NCBI GenBank assembly: GCA_020433835.1
Contig: JAGRBY010000099.1
Span: 1 to 16,330 of the forward strand
Origin: Anaerolineae bacterium
Lineage (GTDB): Bacteria; Chloroflexota; Anaerolineae; 4572-78; J111
Direction of reading: 5' to 3'
Length of the DNA stretch: 16,330 nucleotides
Below the pieces are notes generated by a model. It had not been told where the DNA came from and made no database searches. It was given only the letters and a program-made list of their open reading frames with translations. A program made the translations under genes and the position numbers. This document shows, piece by piece, positions 1-9,000 of this stretch. Every line of letters begins with the position of its first letter. The stretch's first letter is position 1.

Positions 1-750
1 AATATCAACGCTGATACCCATAAGCCCCACAATTTGGCCGGCTGCGTTACACAGCGTAACTATGAACAAAAAAACCACCCGCAGGCCCTGGAGCGTGATA
101 AATTTCTCTTCCAGCACCAGTTCTTGCCCTTTGTCCATTACTTTAAGATCGTTATAGCGTAATTCGGCAGCGATATGGGGTTCAAGCAAATCGGCATCGG
201 TGAAGCCGATGGGGTTGAGTGGTTGCCAATAGGTCAACGTTTCGGCGTTGGCACTGGTGTAAACGCCTTCGCGATTTTTGGTAAAGAGAATTACCGGGGC
301 TTTATCAAATAGAGTTCGATAGCGGGCTTCGGAGTCGCGCAGATATTCTTCAGTGTGTTTCCAATCGGTGATATCATTATACAACGTAACGGTGCCACCG
401 TCGATGGTTTTTTGTTCGGTTACTTGCAGCCAGCGGCCATCGCTGAGCGGCAGTTCAAATTTACAGCTATCGCTCTGGTGCCGTTCTATGCGGTTTTTGA
501 TCCATATTTCTTCTCGACCAACGGCCTCTAAATAGAGACCGCGCTCGACGCCAGCTCGAACAATGGTAGCAAAGGGGGTACCGGGGATAAGCAGATCGAC
601 AATATCGACACGCCACTCGCGATATTTTTGGTTGGCGTAAACAAAGTTGTCATCTTTATCATACAGGGTGAAGCCTTCGGTGAGACTCTCGACGGCGGCG
701 TAAAGGTGATTGTGTAGAGTGCTCTTTGAGTTGGAGTCGGTTGTTGTCAT
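1..750 (-). CDS. PAS-domain sensor protein, N-terminal part (C-terminus beyond left edge)
   Basis: The minus strand is open from an ATG at 750-748 to the window edge, giving 250 codons without a stop. Two PAS-type sensor domains can be seen. The first, residues about 14-130, contains a PAS-like run ESLTEGFTLYDKDDNFVYAN and closes with VTLYNDITDWK, the usual end of a PAS domain. The second, about 138-250, begins SEARYRTLFDKAPVILFTK and ends GQIVGLMGISVDI at the edge, where such domains normally run into a linker helix. There is no transmembrane segment or signal peptide, so the visible part should be cytoplasmic. The output domain is missing: a histidine kinase is the commonest partner of this architecture, but a GGDEF or other module is possible. 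No clear Shine-Dalgarno precedes the ATG. It diverges from the small plus-strand gene at 976. Confidence 0.85.
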   Translation of the reverse strand, partial: MTTTDSNSKSTLHNHLYAAVESLTEGFTLYDKDDNFVYANQKYREWRVDIVDLLIPGTPFATIVRAGVERGLYLEAVGREEIWIKNRIERHQSDSCKFELPLSDGRWLQVTEQKTIDGGTVTLYNDITDWKHTEEYLRDSEARYRTLFDKAPVILFTKNREGVYTSANAETLTYWQPLNPIGFTDADLLEPHIAAELRYNDLKVMDKGQELVLEEKFITLQGLRVVFLFIVTLCNAAGQIVGLMGISVDI

Positions 751-903
751 AGACTTTGGCTTTGGTAAAAGGTGTCTTGTAACTTGGTCACATTATGTCC
801 TTTCATAATATCATATTCTGGAGGAAATACAACGGATATTATGGTACTAACTAGGGCAAAAGGGAAGTGTGTGAAGCAATAGACCGCATTGACCCTAACG
901 AGC

Positions 904-932
904 TTGTGTATTATGACAACTCAAGGTAGAAT
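904..932 (+). promoter_or_regulatory. Candidate sigma-70-type promoter for the 43-residue peptide gene
   Basis: TTGTGT (904-909) and TAGAAT (927-932) are separated by 17 bp. The -10 box matches the consensus at five of six positions and the -35 at three. The predicted start of transcription, near 939, leaves a short leader before the ATG at 976. The rest of the divergent gap (751-975) holds no other signal I can defend. Confidence 0.4.
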
Positions 933-975
933 GATGGGGAGAGCGCGTAGTTAAATTCATGTCGAGGGTGTTACT

Positions 976-1107
976 ATGAGCGGTGTTACGCGGCAGCAGG
1001 TATTGCTGTTGGCTATTTTGCTCTTTTTTGCGATTGTTATTTTAGGTTGTCTTTGTATGTTGCTTGTTCCCAGCCCGGCGACCAACGGGCCTGCTTTTGT
1101 GTTTTAA
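976..1107 (+). CDS. Small single-pass membrane peptide (43 aa)
   Basis: ATG at 976 follows a purine-rich GAGG (964-967) at a usable Shine-Dalgarno distance and runs to TAA at 1105-1107. The product has a short N-terminus MSGVTRQQ, one hydrophobic stretch of about 24 residues (9-32, including two Cys), and a short tail ending PAFVF. This is the layout of a one-helix membrane peptide. An upstream ATG at 959, in another frame, stops after six codons. I do not recognise a family. Support comes from the ribosome site, the candidate promoter at 904-932 and the clean hydrophobic helix. Because it is so short, chance cannot be excluded. It lies upstream of, and in the same direction as, the acidic membrane protein gene at 1403. 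Confidence 0.5.
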   Translation: MSGVTRQQVLLLAILLFFAIVILGCLCMLLVPSPATNGPAFVF

Positions 1108-1290
1108 GGCGGAAAATACAAAGGCTTTTATATCGATAAACAATGCCTGTCTGGGGGTAACCCTGGCCGTGGCATTGGTGATTCTGTTTGAGTTTTGCCA
1201 GCGGCAGTTTTTACGGCTGTTTAATTCTCCGGCAAAGCTTGTTTTATTACCCTAGATCGATCACAATAAAGCAGAATGATTTACAACGAA

Positions 1291-1320
1291 TTGGCGAAAG
1301 CCCTTTTATGTTGTTATAAT
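1291..1320 (+). promoter_or_regulatory. Candidate promoter for the acidic protein / glycosyltransferase pair
   Basis: A perfect TATAAT (1315-1320) lies 18 bp downstream of TTGGCG (1291-1296, four of six -35 positions). It sits about 80 bases before the ATG at 1403 and would drive 1403-2068 and 2101-3588 as one transcript. The surrounding gap, 1108-1402, otherwise holds only a weak TTG-initiated reading frame that I did not accept as a gene. Confidence 0.5.
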
Positions 1321-1402
1321 AGCTGAGTCTTTGTAGTCTGGCGCGTGGGAACGGATATCTGCTTGCTATAGAGATTTGCCAAGAAGGAGAAATGCAACGT
1401 TT

Positions 1403-2068
1403 ATGAATCGATGGGCTTTATTGTTATCTGCGCTATTGGCGTTGTTTGAAAAAAGATTTTCCGGTATGCCACGTTTTATGGCCTTGTTTGGGGTGGCACT
1501 CGGTATTACCTTGTTTCTATCGCAGGGTGCTTGGGCTGAAACGTTGTTTCAATCGCCGGCGTCCCCTGTAACTGAGGAAGCTAATCCTGCTCAAAACCAG
1601 CCGTTTGGTCCGGATGATGAAACGGAAGATCCGTTCGCTCCGTCGTCGCAGCCTGAAACGGAAGATCCGTTCGCTCCGTCGTCTGAGTCTGAACCGCAAG
1701 ATCCGCTTGATTTATCACAACCTCAAGATACTTTTGAAGAGGAATCGCCGGGGAACGTTGTCGAAGATCCGCTGGTGGAGCCTGCTCAGGAGGTTAATGA
1801 GCCTAATCCATTGGACGCGGATACGGTCTCTCCAACTGAATCGGCACCTCCGGCTGAAGAACTGCGGCCGGTGCGGCTAGAACGCGATGAAGAAGAAGGC
1901 TCACGCAACTTTATACTAGACCAGGCCGAACTCATCGATACGGTGGTTGTTTCAACGGCTTACGTATGGTTGTGCTGCGGTATCGGCTTATTTTTACTCA
2001 TCCCCCTCGTTTTCCTGTTTCTGCAAATTCGAGGGCGTCACAAAATTATCAAAGAAGAAATTTACTAG
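1403..2068 (+). CDS. Secreted, C-terminally anchored acidic Pro/Ser-rich protein with tandem repeat
   Basis: The start is ATG 1403, with AAGGAGA at 1384-1390 upstream (long spacing of 12). A second ATG at 1466 would give a cleaner signal peptide. The 221-residue product has a hydrophobic N-terminus (about 22-45) ending in AWA before ET, which looks like a signal peptidase I site. Next comes a strongly acidic region (46-178) rich in Pro, Glu, Asp and Ser. Last is one transmembrane helix (about 180-207) followed by a short basic tail, RGRHKIIKEEIY. The acidic region carries repeated D-P-[F/L] units, including two nearly identical 12-residue blocks starting ETEDPFAPSS. This implies an extracytoplasmic, unstructured, stalk-like domain anchored in the membrane with its tail in the cytoplasm. 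I recognise no enzymatic domain. The glycosyltransferase gene follows after 32 bases, so the two are probably cotranscribed, and the Ser/Thr/Pro-rich stalk could be its acceptor, which is inference. Confidence 0.75.
   Translation: MNRWALLLSALLALFEKRFSGMPRFMALFGVALGITLFLSQGAWAETLFQSPASPVTEEANPAQNQPFGPDDETEDPFAPSSQPETEDPFAPSSESEPQDPLDLSQPQDTFEEESPGNVVEDPLVEPAQEVNEPNPLDADTVSPTESAPPAEELRPVRLERDEEEGSRNFILDQAELIDTVVVSTAYVWLCCGIGLFLLIPLVFLFLQIRGRHKIIKEEIY
1618..1683 (+). repeat. Tandem 36-bp repeat inside the acidic protein gene
   Basis: A 30-bp sequence at 1618-1647 is repeated identically at 1654-1683, giving a period of 36 bp (12 codons). The unit encodes ETEDPFAPSS plus two varying residues. 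A third, diverged unit follows (EPQDPLDLSQPQ, from about 1690). Identity at the DNA level suggests a recent duplication or ongoing slippage. Confidence 0.9.
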
Positions 2069-2100
2069 GTACCTTGACCCGATCTGATTTGCCGGTTAAC

Positions 2101-3588
2101 ATGCTAAAATCTCAAAAAGCGACACAGAGGATGATGATCATCCTAACCGGTGTCGCTTTTTTATTGCGAACCGCCACCTTAACCGGCCAAAGCCTGTGGC
2201 GTGATGAAGTTGATGCCATCCGCTTTTCCAATTGGTCGCTGCAAAATTTTTTAGGGGGGTTGTTCCAAACCGGCCATAATGGGCCACTTTATTTTTTACT
2301 CCTTAAGCCGTGGCGTGTTCTGATGGGTAGTAGTGAATTTGCGCTTCGCTTTCCTTCGGCAGTTTTTGGTACGCTTGTCATTCCGTTGAGCTACATACTT
2401 CTTCGTCAGTTGGGCTTTGGTCGGCGTAGCGGTATGATAATGGGGTTACTGTGCGCTACATCGCCTTATTTAATCTGGTACGGGCAAGAAGCCAAGATGT
2501 ACACCATGCTGCTGGCGGTTATTACGCTGGCGATGATAGCCTACCTCAAGGCGCTGGCAGGCCAAGGAACAAAATGGTGGGTTGTTTTTGTGATCAGCAC
2601 CAGTATCTCCTTCTATTTGCATATTTTAGCACCGTTGATGTTGGGTGTTTACGGCATTATTGCCATTTTGTGGCCGAAGAATATGCGACGTCACTGGCGA
2701 GGCTGGTTGATGAGCATGGCCTGCTTGACATTGCCCTATTTACCTTTGGTTCTGTGGCAGTTTCCGGTTTTGGTTGAGGGGGGCAACCTGGGCCATCCGT
2801 TTTATCCTTTGCGGCAAGAACTGTTTATTCTTTTGCAGCTCTACAGTAGTGGCTTGTTTCGATCGTTGGGCATAATGCCTATTGTGCTGTTTGTTTTTCT
2901 CTTTTTATGCGGGTTGCTGATAAAAAGCCGGATGGAAACCGTTCGGGTATCGCCTGTTCCGCACCAGTTACTGCTGGCGGTTTGGGCACTTTTGCCGCCG
3001 CTGGCTATCTATGTGATCTCTTTGCGGGTGCCGATTTTTGAAGATCGGTATTTGATTTACATTACACCGGCGTTTTATGGAATGGTTGTTGTTGGTCTTG
3101 TGGCCGTGCGTCAATATTCGCGTTCGGTGGCTGCACTCTGTTTAGGGGTTATCCTGATGACAAACCTTATCGGTATTTGGCAGCAGCAGCACCAGCCTGT
3201 TAAAGCCGATTTTAGAGCAGCGGCAGCCTATCTTACTGCTGAAGCAGCCCGTCCGGCCACGATTATTGTACAGATCCCCTATCTACAGCACACGCTCAAG
3301 TATTACTATCGCAAGAAGTATCAGTTGATCGAAGGGTTGTGGACTAATGATGGCAAATCGGAGCTGGTTGTTGATACGGAAATGCGCCGGCTCACAAAAG
3401 ATGTGACGGATCTGTGGTTTGTCGTTTCTGAAGAAGAAAGTTGGGATCGACGGCGTCTGGTTCGAGCTTGGTTAGACGCCCACGCCCATTTGGTTGATGA
3501 AGCCAATTTTACCCGCGTTGATGTTTACCACTATCAACTTGGGGCGAATACTGGTGAAACTGAAAGCACAGAAACCACGAAGCCCTAG
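2101..3588 (+). CDS. GT-C family membrane glycosyltransferase (PMT/ArnT-like, GT39/GT83 type)
   Basis: The 495-residue polytopic membrane protein has the expected GT-C layout. After the first helix comes the motif SLWRDEVDAI with D35-E36, the acidic pair that in this family binds the metal and lipid-phosphate-sugar donor on the outer face. It is followed by HNGPLYFLLLKPW (59-71), by SPYLIWYGQEAKMY (121-134), a block conserved in PMT_2-type proteins, and by about ten hydrophobic helices. FEDRYLIY lies before the last helices, and a soluble C-terminal domain follows from about residue 380. Such enzymes move a sugar from a polyprenyl-phosphate carrier to a protein, lipid or glycan. The acceptor cannot be read here. 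The ATG at 2101 is preferred over an upstream in-frame start at 1966, which would overlap the preceding gene by 103 bases. No good Shine-Dalgarno is seen. The TAG stop directly abuts the stop of the convergent kinase gene. Confidence 0.85.
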   Translation: MLKSQKATQRMMIILTGVAFLLRTATLTGQSLWRDEVDAIRFSNWSLQNFLGGLFQTGHNGPLYFLLLKPWRVLMGSSEFALRFPSAVFGTLVIPLSYILLRQLGFGRRSGMIMGLLCATSPYLIWYGQEAKMYTMLLAVITLAMIAYLKALAGQGTKWWVVFVISTSISFYLHILAPLMLGVYGIIAILWPKNMRRHWRGWLMSMACLTLPYLPLVLWQFPVLVEGGNLGHPFYPLRQELFILLQLYSSGLFRSLGIMPIVLFVFLFLCGLLIKSRMETVRVSPVPHQLLLAVWALLPPLAIYVISLRVPIFEDRYLIYITPAFYGMVVVGLVAVRQYSRSVAALCLGVILMTNLIGIWQQQHQPVKADFRAAAAYLTAEAARPATIIVQIPYLQHTLKYYYRKKYQLIEGLWTNDGKSELVVDTEMRRLTKDVTDLWFVVSEEESWDRRRLVRAWLDAHAHLVDEANFTRVDVYHYQLGANTGETESTETTKP

Positions 3589-5709
3589 TTAATTTACGCT
3601 GGGAAGGGTAAAGCTAAAGGTACTGCCCTGGCCGTTGCCGTCGCTTTCAATCCCAACCTGGCCACCTAATCGCTCGATGATGCGGTAAACGATAGACAGC
3701 CCCAGACCATGACCGTGTTGGTTATGGGGCGTTAGCCGCGTGAATTGCGTAAATAACTCGGCTTGCTCTTCCGGTGTTAAGCCCGGACCATTGTCTCGAA
3801 CCCAAAATTTTATAGTTCCATTATTCAATGGCGTCGATCCTAACTCGACCAGAGGTGGTTTTTGCCCGTATTTAATGGCGTTACTAATATAGTTGGCCCA
3901 TACTTCCTCTACCCAAGGACCGTAGCCTATGGCCGAGTGCCACCTGTCGGGCAGAATGATCTGGGCTTGATTCTCTTTGATGCTATAGTCTAAACGCTGC
4001 TGGGTTTCGGATACAATCTTGTTCATATCCAAAGGTGAAAGTATAACTTGCCGCTGTCTTACGCCGGCCAGTAGGAGAAGCTCGTTGATAATTGTGCTCA
4101 TCTTTTGACCATTTTTAGCAATGGCCTCTAAATACTTTAGAATTTCTTGGTCTGAGAGCGTTGGGTAATAGTGGACCATGGCATCCGCAAAGCCAATAAT
4201 GGGGCTAAGAGGCTCTTGGAGGTCGTGAGCGACCGTATGGGCGAATGCCTCAAGATCATCAATAAGTTTCTTCTGTTCTTCCTCAGCCCGTTTGCGTTTA
4301 GTAATATCACGCGCGATGCCCAGTATTAAGCTTCGATTATCTATAGAAATTGGAAAAGTGCTTACCTCAGCCGTTATCAGAGAACCATCTTTTCGCGTTA
4401 AATCGATTTGTTCAGGAGAAGTAGCTTCCGATTTGTTGATTTTATTTAACATCTTCGTGACTTTATCTATCTGGGTAGGGGGAATGAATGATAGATCAAG
4501 AATATTTTTTTCGACTATCTCTGCCCGTTTGTAACCGATCAATTCTTCAATGGCTTTATTGCCGGTAACAAAATCGCCCTGGGGTGTAACTAAAAAATAG
4601 GCGTCTGGGGCAGCATCGAATAAGATTCGCAGCTGTTCTTCTGATTTCTTGAGCATTCGCTCGGTTTGTCTATACCCTGTAACATCAATCCCGGTGCTGA
4701 CGATATAGTTGTCCTGATCGTTTTTGCCTAGTAATAATATACTGGTCCAGACGATTGTTCGGGGCTGACCTTGCTTTGTGTGCAAACAGTTTTCATAGGT
4801 AATCGGAGGGTGTCCGGCTTTGAGCTTTTGCGCGATTTCCTTTGCTGTAGGGATATCTTGTGGCAGCCAAAAAAGCTCCCAAAGACTTTTGTTTTTTACT
4901 TCATGGCAGCTATAGCCCGTAATTTTTTCACAGGTTCGGTTGAAACGAATAATTTTTCCTTCAATATCGGTTAAGATTACCAAAGCGCTGGTGGTATCGA
5001 GAATGGCCGAGACGAGGTTGCGTTCTTTCTTTAATTCTTTAACGCGTTTGGTGATTTCTTTGCGCGATCGATCGTATAAATGAGCATTTTTTAGGGCGAT
5101 GGCGGCTTGATTAGCAAAAGCCAGCATACGCTCGGCTTCGGTTTGCGTATAATAACCAGGTACGTCGCTGTCGAGGCGTAAAAAACCCAATAGTCGGGTT
5201 GTTGTCCGAATAGGAACACATATCGATGACTGAATCCAGGGTTGGCGGGTCAAAATGCTCCATTCATCACGATCATCAACATAAGGAATGGCCAAGGGCC
5301 AACCTGTATTGTACACGGTTTGTAAGAAGGGCGTGTGAGCGATGTTAAACGTTATCGCTTTGAGAGGAGAAATTTCTTCATCTTTATAATAACCATACGA
5401 CCGAAAAACATGAACGACCTTGCCTTCTGATAGGAGAATACAGCCGGCAGAGCAAGGAATAATGCGTCCCATTTGCTCCAGTATCTGGTCTAAAATCTTT
5501 TCATAGTTAAGCGTACTGCTCAATACGCCGCCAGCCCAATGTAGGGCATCGCGGGAATCACGATGACTATGGGCGAAACTTAAATGGTACTCTTCTTCGA
5601 CCTCTCTCCTTTTGTGGTCACTTTCTACCTGTTCCAAATAGGCTATGCGTCGGCGTAGCGTATGGAGTTCTGTAAGAAGTTGTTCTTTTGTTTTATTTTG
5701 ATCGTCCAT
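3589..5709 (-). CDS. Soluble sensor histidine kinase, GAF-PAS-PAS-HisKA-HATPase_c
   Basis: The 706-residue protein has no signal peptide or membrane helix and should be cytoplasmic. Domains in order: a charged coiled coil (1-45), GAF (about 55-212), a linker coiled coil (215-230), PAS (about 232-350), PAS (about 356-472), HisKA with the phospho-accepting H495 in TVAHDLQEPL, and HATPase_c with the N-box ISNAIKYG (N610), the G1 box RDNGPG (D639, G641, G643) and the G2 box GHGLGLS (666-672). All catalytic boxes look intact, so it should autophosphorylate in response to a ligand or redox cue sensed by GAF/PAS. No receiver domain is attached and no response regulator is adjacent, so its partner is encoded elsewhere. 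It diverges from another large kinase at 6031. The ATG at 5709 is the first in frame. No strong Shine-Dalgarno is visible. Confidence 0.93.
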   Translation of the reverse strand: MDDQNKTKEQLLTELHTLRRRIAYLEQVESDHKRREVEEEYHLSFAHSHRDSRDALHWAGGVLSSTLNYEKILDQILEQMGRIIPCSAGCILLSEGKVVHVFRSYGYYKDEEISPLKAITFNIAHTPFLQTVYNTGWPLAIPYVDDRDEWSILTRQPWIQSSICVPIRTTTRLLGFLRLDSDVPGYYTQTEAERMLAFANQAAIALKNAHLYDRSRKEITKRVKELKKERNLVSAILDTTSALVILTDIEGKIIRFNRTCEKITGYSCHEVKNKSLWELFWLPQDIPTAKEIAQKLKAGHPPITYENCLHTKQGQPRTIVWTSILLLGKNDQDNYIVSTGIDVTGYRQTERMLKKSEEQLRILFDAAPDAYFLVTPQGDFVTGNKAIEELIGYKRAEIVEKNILDLSFIPPTQIDKVTKMLNKINKSEATSPEQIDLTRKDGSLITAEVSTFPISIDNRSLILGIARDITKRKRAEEEQKKLIDDLEAFAHTVAHDLQEPLSPIIGFADAMVHYYPTLSDQEILKYLEAIAKNGQKMSTIINELLLLAGVRQRQVILSPLDMNKIVSETQQRLDYSIKENQAQIILPDRWHSAIGYGPWVEEVWANYISNAIKYGQKPPLVELGSTPLNNGTIKFWVRDNGPGLTPEEQAELFTQFTRLTPHNQHGHGLGLSIVYRIIERLGGQVGIESDGNGQGSTFSFTLPSVN

Positions 5710-5772
5710 AGAAAGGTCGAGATAAAATATGTTGCTAAATTTACAAAACTCCTATCTCTCTGCTTACTATTT

Positions 5773-5778
5773 ATTATA
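5773..5778 (-). promoter_or_regulatory. Candidate -10 box for the GAF-PAS-PAS kinase gene
   Basis: On the minus strand this reads TATAAT, a perfect -10, about 64 bases before the ATG at 5709. No good -35 lies 16-18 bp upstream, so the promoter may be weak or activator-dependent. Confidence 0.35.
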
Positions 5779-5851
5779 CACAGGGGCAAAGGGATAGCGA
5801 GTCACGTTTTAACCTCTAAAAACATGTTTTCGTAACAGTCTTTTTGGGGGG

Positions 5852-5880
5852 TTGCCAGCCGTTATCAAAGCCAGTATACT
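5852..5880 (+). promoter_or_regulatory. Promoter for the multi-GAF histidine kinase gene
   Basis: TTGCCA (5852-5857) and TATACT (5875-5880) each match the sigma-70 consensus at five of six positions and are exactly 17 bp apart. Transcription should begin near 5887. A perfect inverted repeat overlaps the spacer, the -10 box and the start point, so the promoter is probably regulated. Confidence 0.55.
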
Positions 5881-5892
5881 TATCTTTGATAA
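5862..5892. repeat. Perfect 9-bp inverted repeat, operator-like, centred on the -10 box
   Basis: TTATCAAAG (5862-5870) and CTTTGATAA (5884-5892) are exact reverse complements separated by 13 bases. The outer flanks extend the symmetry imperfectly to about 13 bp. The spacer contains a second palindrome, AGTATACT (5873-5880), which includes the -10 box. The symmetry centre is at 5877, so the left arm lies between -35 and -10 and the right arm covers the start site. A dimeric repressor bound here would block RNA polymerase. There is no T-run, so a terminator is unlikely. Confidence 0.55.
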
Positions 5893-6030
5893 TGGTAGTA
5901 GTGGGCTTACTTGAGCTATTTTAGCTGCAGCAACAACAATTGTGTTCATCTGTTTCTTAATTTAGAAACGTCGTTTAACAACCCTAATTCATATCTGTCA
6001 CTCTTAGAAGTGCTGCCAGTTAACAATCGG

Positions 6031-9000
6031 ATGCATAAACAAGTAACGAAGATAAACTCATTAACTTCAATATTGCAGCTTCTAAGCAAAATTCCCCAAG
6101 CTTTCAACCCGCCAACCCCCTTACCGCAATGTATATTAGCTGTTAACGAGATAATGCTCGAAATTGTCAATATGGATGCAATTTGGGTTTATACTACCGG
6201 CCCTCTACCTCTTTGCTCAGTTGGTTCGATACGTACGCCATTGCGTGTTGCTCCTCAAGCTCGGGTTACGGTTATTGATGATGATCCACCCCATGAAAGC
6301 CGTTGGCTTAATACTACCCTGATGGGGCAGGTTATGACCAGCCAGATTCCCTATTTTTCACAACCTATCCGCAATGAAGCCATCGATGCGGACCTGTCTG
6401 ATACGATGCTCGATCTCTTCGGCATTCAACCGCTGGCAATCATTCCTCTCATCGCTGATTATCATTTGCTGGGTGTTTATTTGGTTGGTAAAAACGCCAA
6501 GCGTGAGCAAATTCTGTCTGAGGATACAAAAGATCTGTTAATTTATTTAGGCGATGTTTTGGCTCAAGCACTGCATAGTGATTTTCTTAAATCACGTTCC
6601 AGACGACATACTGACGCTCTCATTATGCTTAATCAGATTGCGCAGACTATTACCTCCACTTTAGATATTGATGATGTCATTCAACGGACTATGGCCGGCA
6701 TTAACTCTATCTTAGATGTCGAGGCCGGCTCCCTTTTACTTATCGACGAAAAGAGTAATGAACTTAATTTTAAGGTCACGTTGCGCGGCGAAAATAAGCA
6801 AATTACCTCATACCGTCTCAATATGGGTGAAGGTATTGCCGGTTGGGTTGTTCAGAATAACCGGTCGGCAATGGTTAATAATGTAAAAACTGATCGTCGT
6901 TTTTCTCCCAAAATTGATGACGCGATAAATTTCGATACTAACTCCGTGTTATGTGTCCCCTTAGTAATCCAAGGTAAACCTATCGGGGCGCTAGAGGTAT
7001 TGAACAAACGCAACGGTCCGTTTGATGAGGATGATCAAGATTTGTTGGTTTCAATGGTGGCCTCTTTAAGTGTCGCCTTAAAAAATGTGGCTCTATATGA
7101 TGATGCCCAAAAAAGAGCGCATATCAATCATATTATAAACAAAGTAACTGCGGCTATCAATGCCGGACACGGTTTATCAGCGACGGCGAAAATTATTTAT
7201 AAACAATCGAGCCGTCTTTTTAGCTTTGACCATATGAGCATCTTGCTTATCGACGAGTCAGGGCATTCCGTTAGGCAATGGAGGTTTGGTGAGTTTGGGT
7301 GTGCGGAACAGCCCTATTATATCCCTCTCAACAAATCGCGATTGGCTCAAATTATCGAGTCAAGGCAAGGCCATATTGAGGCTGACTTGTCCTGTCTAAA
7401 GCCGGGTAGAAAAATATATCCTGATGATGCCTTATCTACATCGGATAGGGTAAAGGCAAAAATGACAGTTCCGTTGACTACAAAAAAACAACCCTATGGC
7501 GCTATTAGCTTGGGTAGTCATAAAGCTAACTGCTATGGCTTACGGGAACTAGAGTTGCTGGAGCAACTGGCCCCCCAAATTGCCGTGGCAATTGAAAAAG
7601 CATTGCTGATTGATGCCCTTGAACAGCGCAATAATGAAATGCAGCTTCTCAATCGTTTAGGGGAAATGCTTGTTTCAACTACCAAGCCACGCCTTATTTT
7701 TGAGACAACTCTTAATGTTGTTCCCCGGCTTTTACCAGGCGATGTTCAAGGTGTGATCATTGTCGGTGAAGAAGGGGCTTATGTAGGAGCCGCAGTACCC
7801 TTTGAATTTCAAAAATCCGATATAATCCTCAATAAACTGGTGACAACCTTAGCTGAACTGCGCGAAAATGAAGCCCCGATAGAGGTTATTGTCACAAAAT
7901 GTATTGCCGGCAATATTCCTGTAGATTCAAACTGGCAGCCCACAAAAGTCATGTCACTACCGATTTTAACCCGCCGTGGAGCACAAGGACTTATCTACGT
8001 GGCTTTTGGTCAAGGTGAATACCTTAGTGATGATATTCTCCGTATTTCTTCACTTATCGTTTCCCAAATTTCAGTGGCTATTGAAAACGCCCATTTATTC
8101 CAACAGGTTGAGCAAGAACGGGGCCGCTTGGCTGCTATTGTGGCCAGCAGTACCGATGCTATTTTGGTTGTTAGTAGTCAAGGACAGATTGTTTTAGATA
8201 ACCCGGCAGCTCGAGAAGTTATGGGTGTGCATGAGTCACAAAATGGGCGATTACTGTCGGAAAGTACGCAGTCTACTGCCATTATCGACCTATTTACTAC
8301 TGCCATGCAGGGCGGTAAGTCCACCGGTGAGGTAGCTCTGGCTGATGGCCGAACTTTTTTTGCAAACTTGTCGCCGGTTTCGGCTGGAGAGGCCGGAATT
8401 ATCGGGTGGGTAGCCACCATGCAAGATGTAAGTCACTTTAAGGAGCTGGATCAACTTAAAAACGATTTTGTTAGTACAGTTTCGCATGATTTGCGTGCTC
8501 CCTTATCAAATATTCTCATGGCCACCAATTTAATTGTTGAGGTCGGCGAAATTAATGCGGATCAACAGGAGTTATTAGGCGCAATTGATCGCCGTGTACG
8601 GGTGATGGCCGATTTTATTGAAGATATGCTTGATATCAGCAAAATTGACGCTGGTATTGATATGGAGATGGCTGCCTGCGATTTGGTATCAATCATTAAT
8701 GACGTAGTTCGAAATCTTGCCCCTCAGGCTCTCGATAAAAAGATAGCGTTGGTACAAAACTTAACGCAAGATATACCCCCTATTTTAGCCAATGAGATGC
8801 GTATCCGGCAGGTGATGAATAATTTGATCGGAAATGCTATCAAATATACACTTGAAAACGGCCAAGTTACAGTTAATGCCTTTTGCCACAACGGCGAAGT
8901 GCAGGTTGAAATCTCCGATACTGGCATTGGCATACCTGTTAATGACCGCCCTCACGTATTTGAAAAATTTTACCGGGTACGGGGTGAACATGCCCTTAAT

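Larger units (their letters stand above)
5710..6030. other. Divergent intergenic region between two histidine kinase genes
   Basis: These 321 bases separate the starts of the two kinases. They hold a TATAAT on the minus strand (5773-5778) for the minus kinase, whose -35 is weak, and a well-formed plus-strand promoter (5852-5880) with an overlapping inverted repeat (5862-5892). The last 120 bases are open in the frame of the plus kinase back to a TTG at 5911, but the 40 extra residues look unlike a domain, so I treat this stretch as leader. Confidence 0.6.

Noticed and set aside
1064..1255. TTG-initiated 63-codon frame with a hydrophobic stretch
   Set aside because: It overlaps the end of the 43-residue peptide gene in another frame, has no ribosome site and resembles no family. 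A degraded gene remnant is possible but unsupported.
1517..1699. Arg-rich minus-strand frame opposite the acidic protein
   Set aside because: It is the antisense shadow of the Glu/Asp/Ser repeat codons, with no ribosome site or promoter.
1966..2100. Upstream extension of the glycosyltransferase (45 more residues)
   Set aside because: It would overlap the acidic protein gene by 103 bases, and the extra residues resemble neither a signal nor a GT-C helix. The ATG at 2101 fits the family start.
5911..6030. 40-residue N-terminal extension of the multi-GAF kinase from TTG 5911
   Set aside because: No ribosome site and low-complexity Asn/Ser-rich residues unlike the protein that follows. ATG 6031 is preferred, though not proven.
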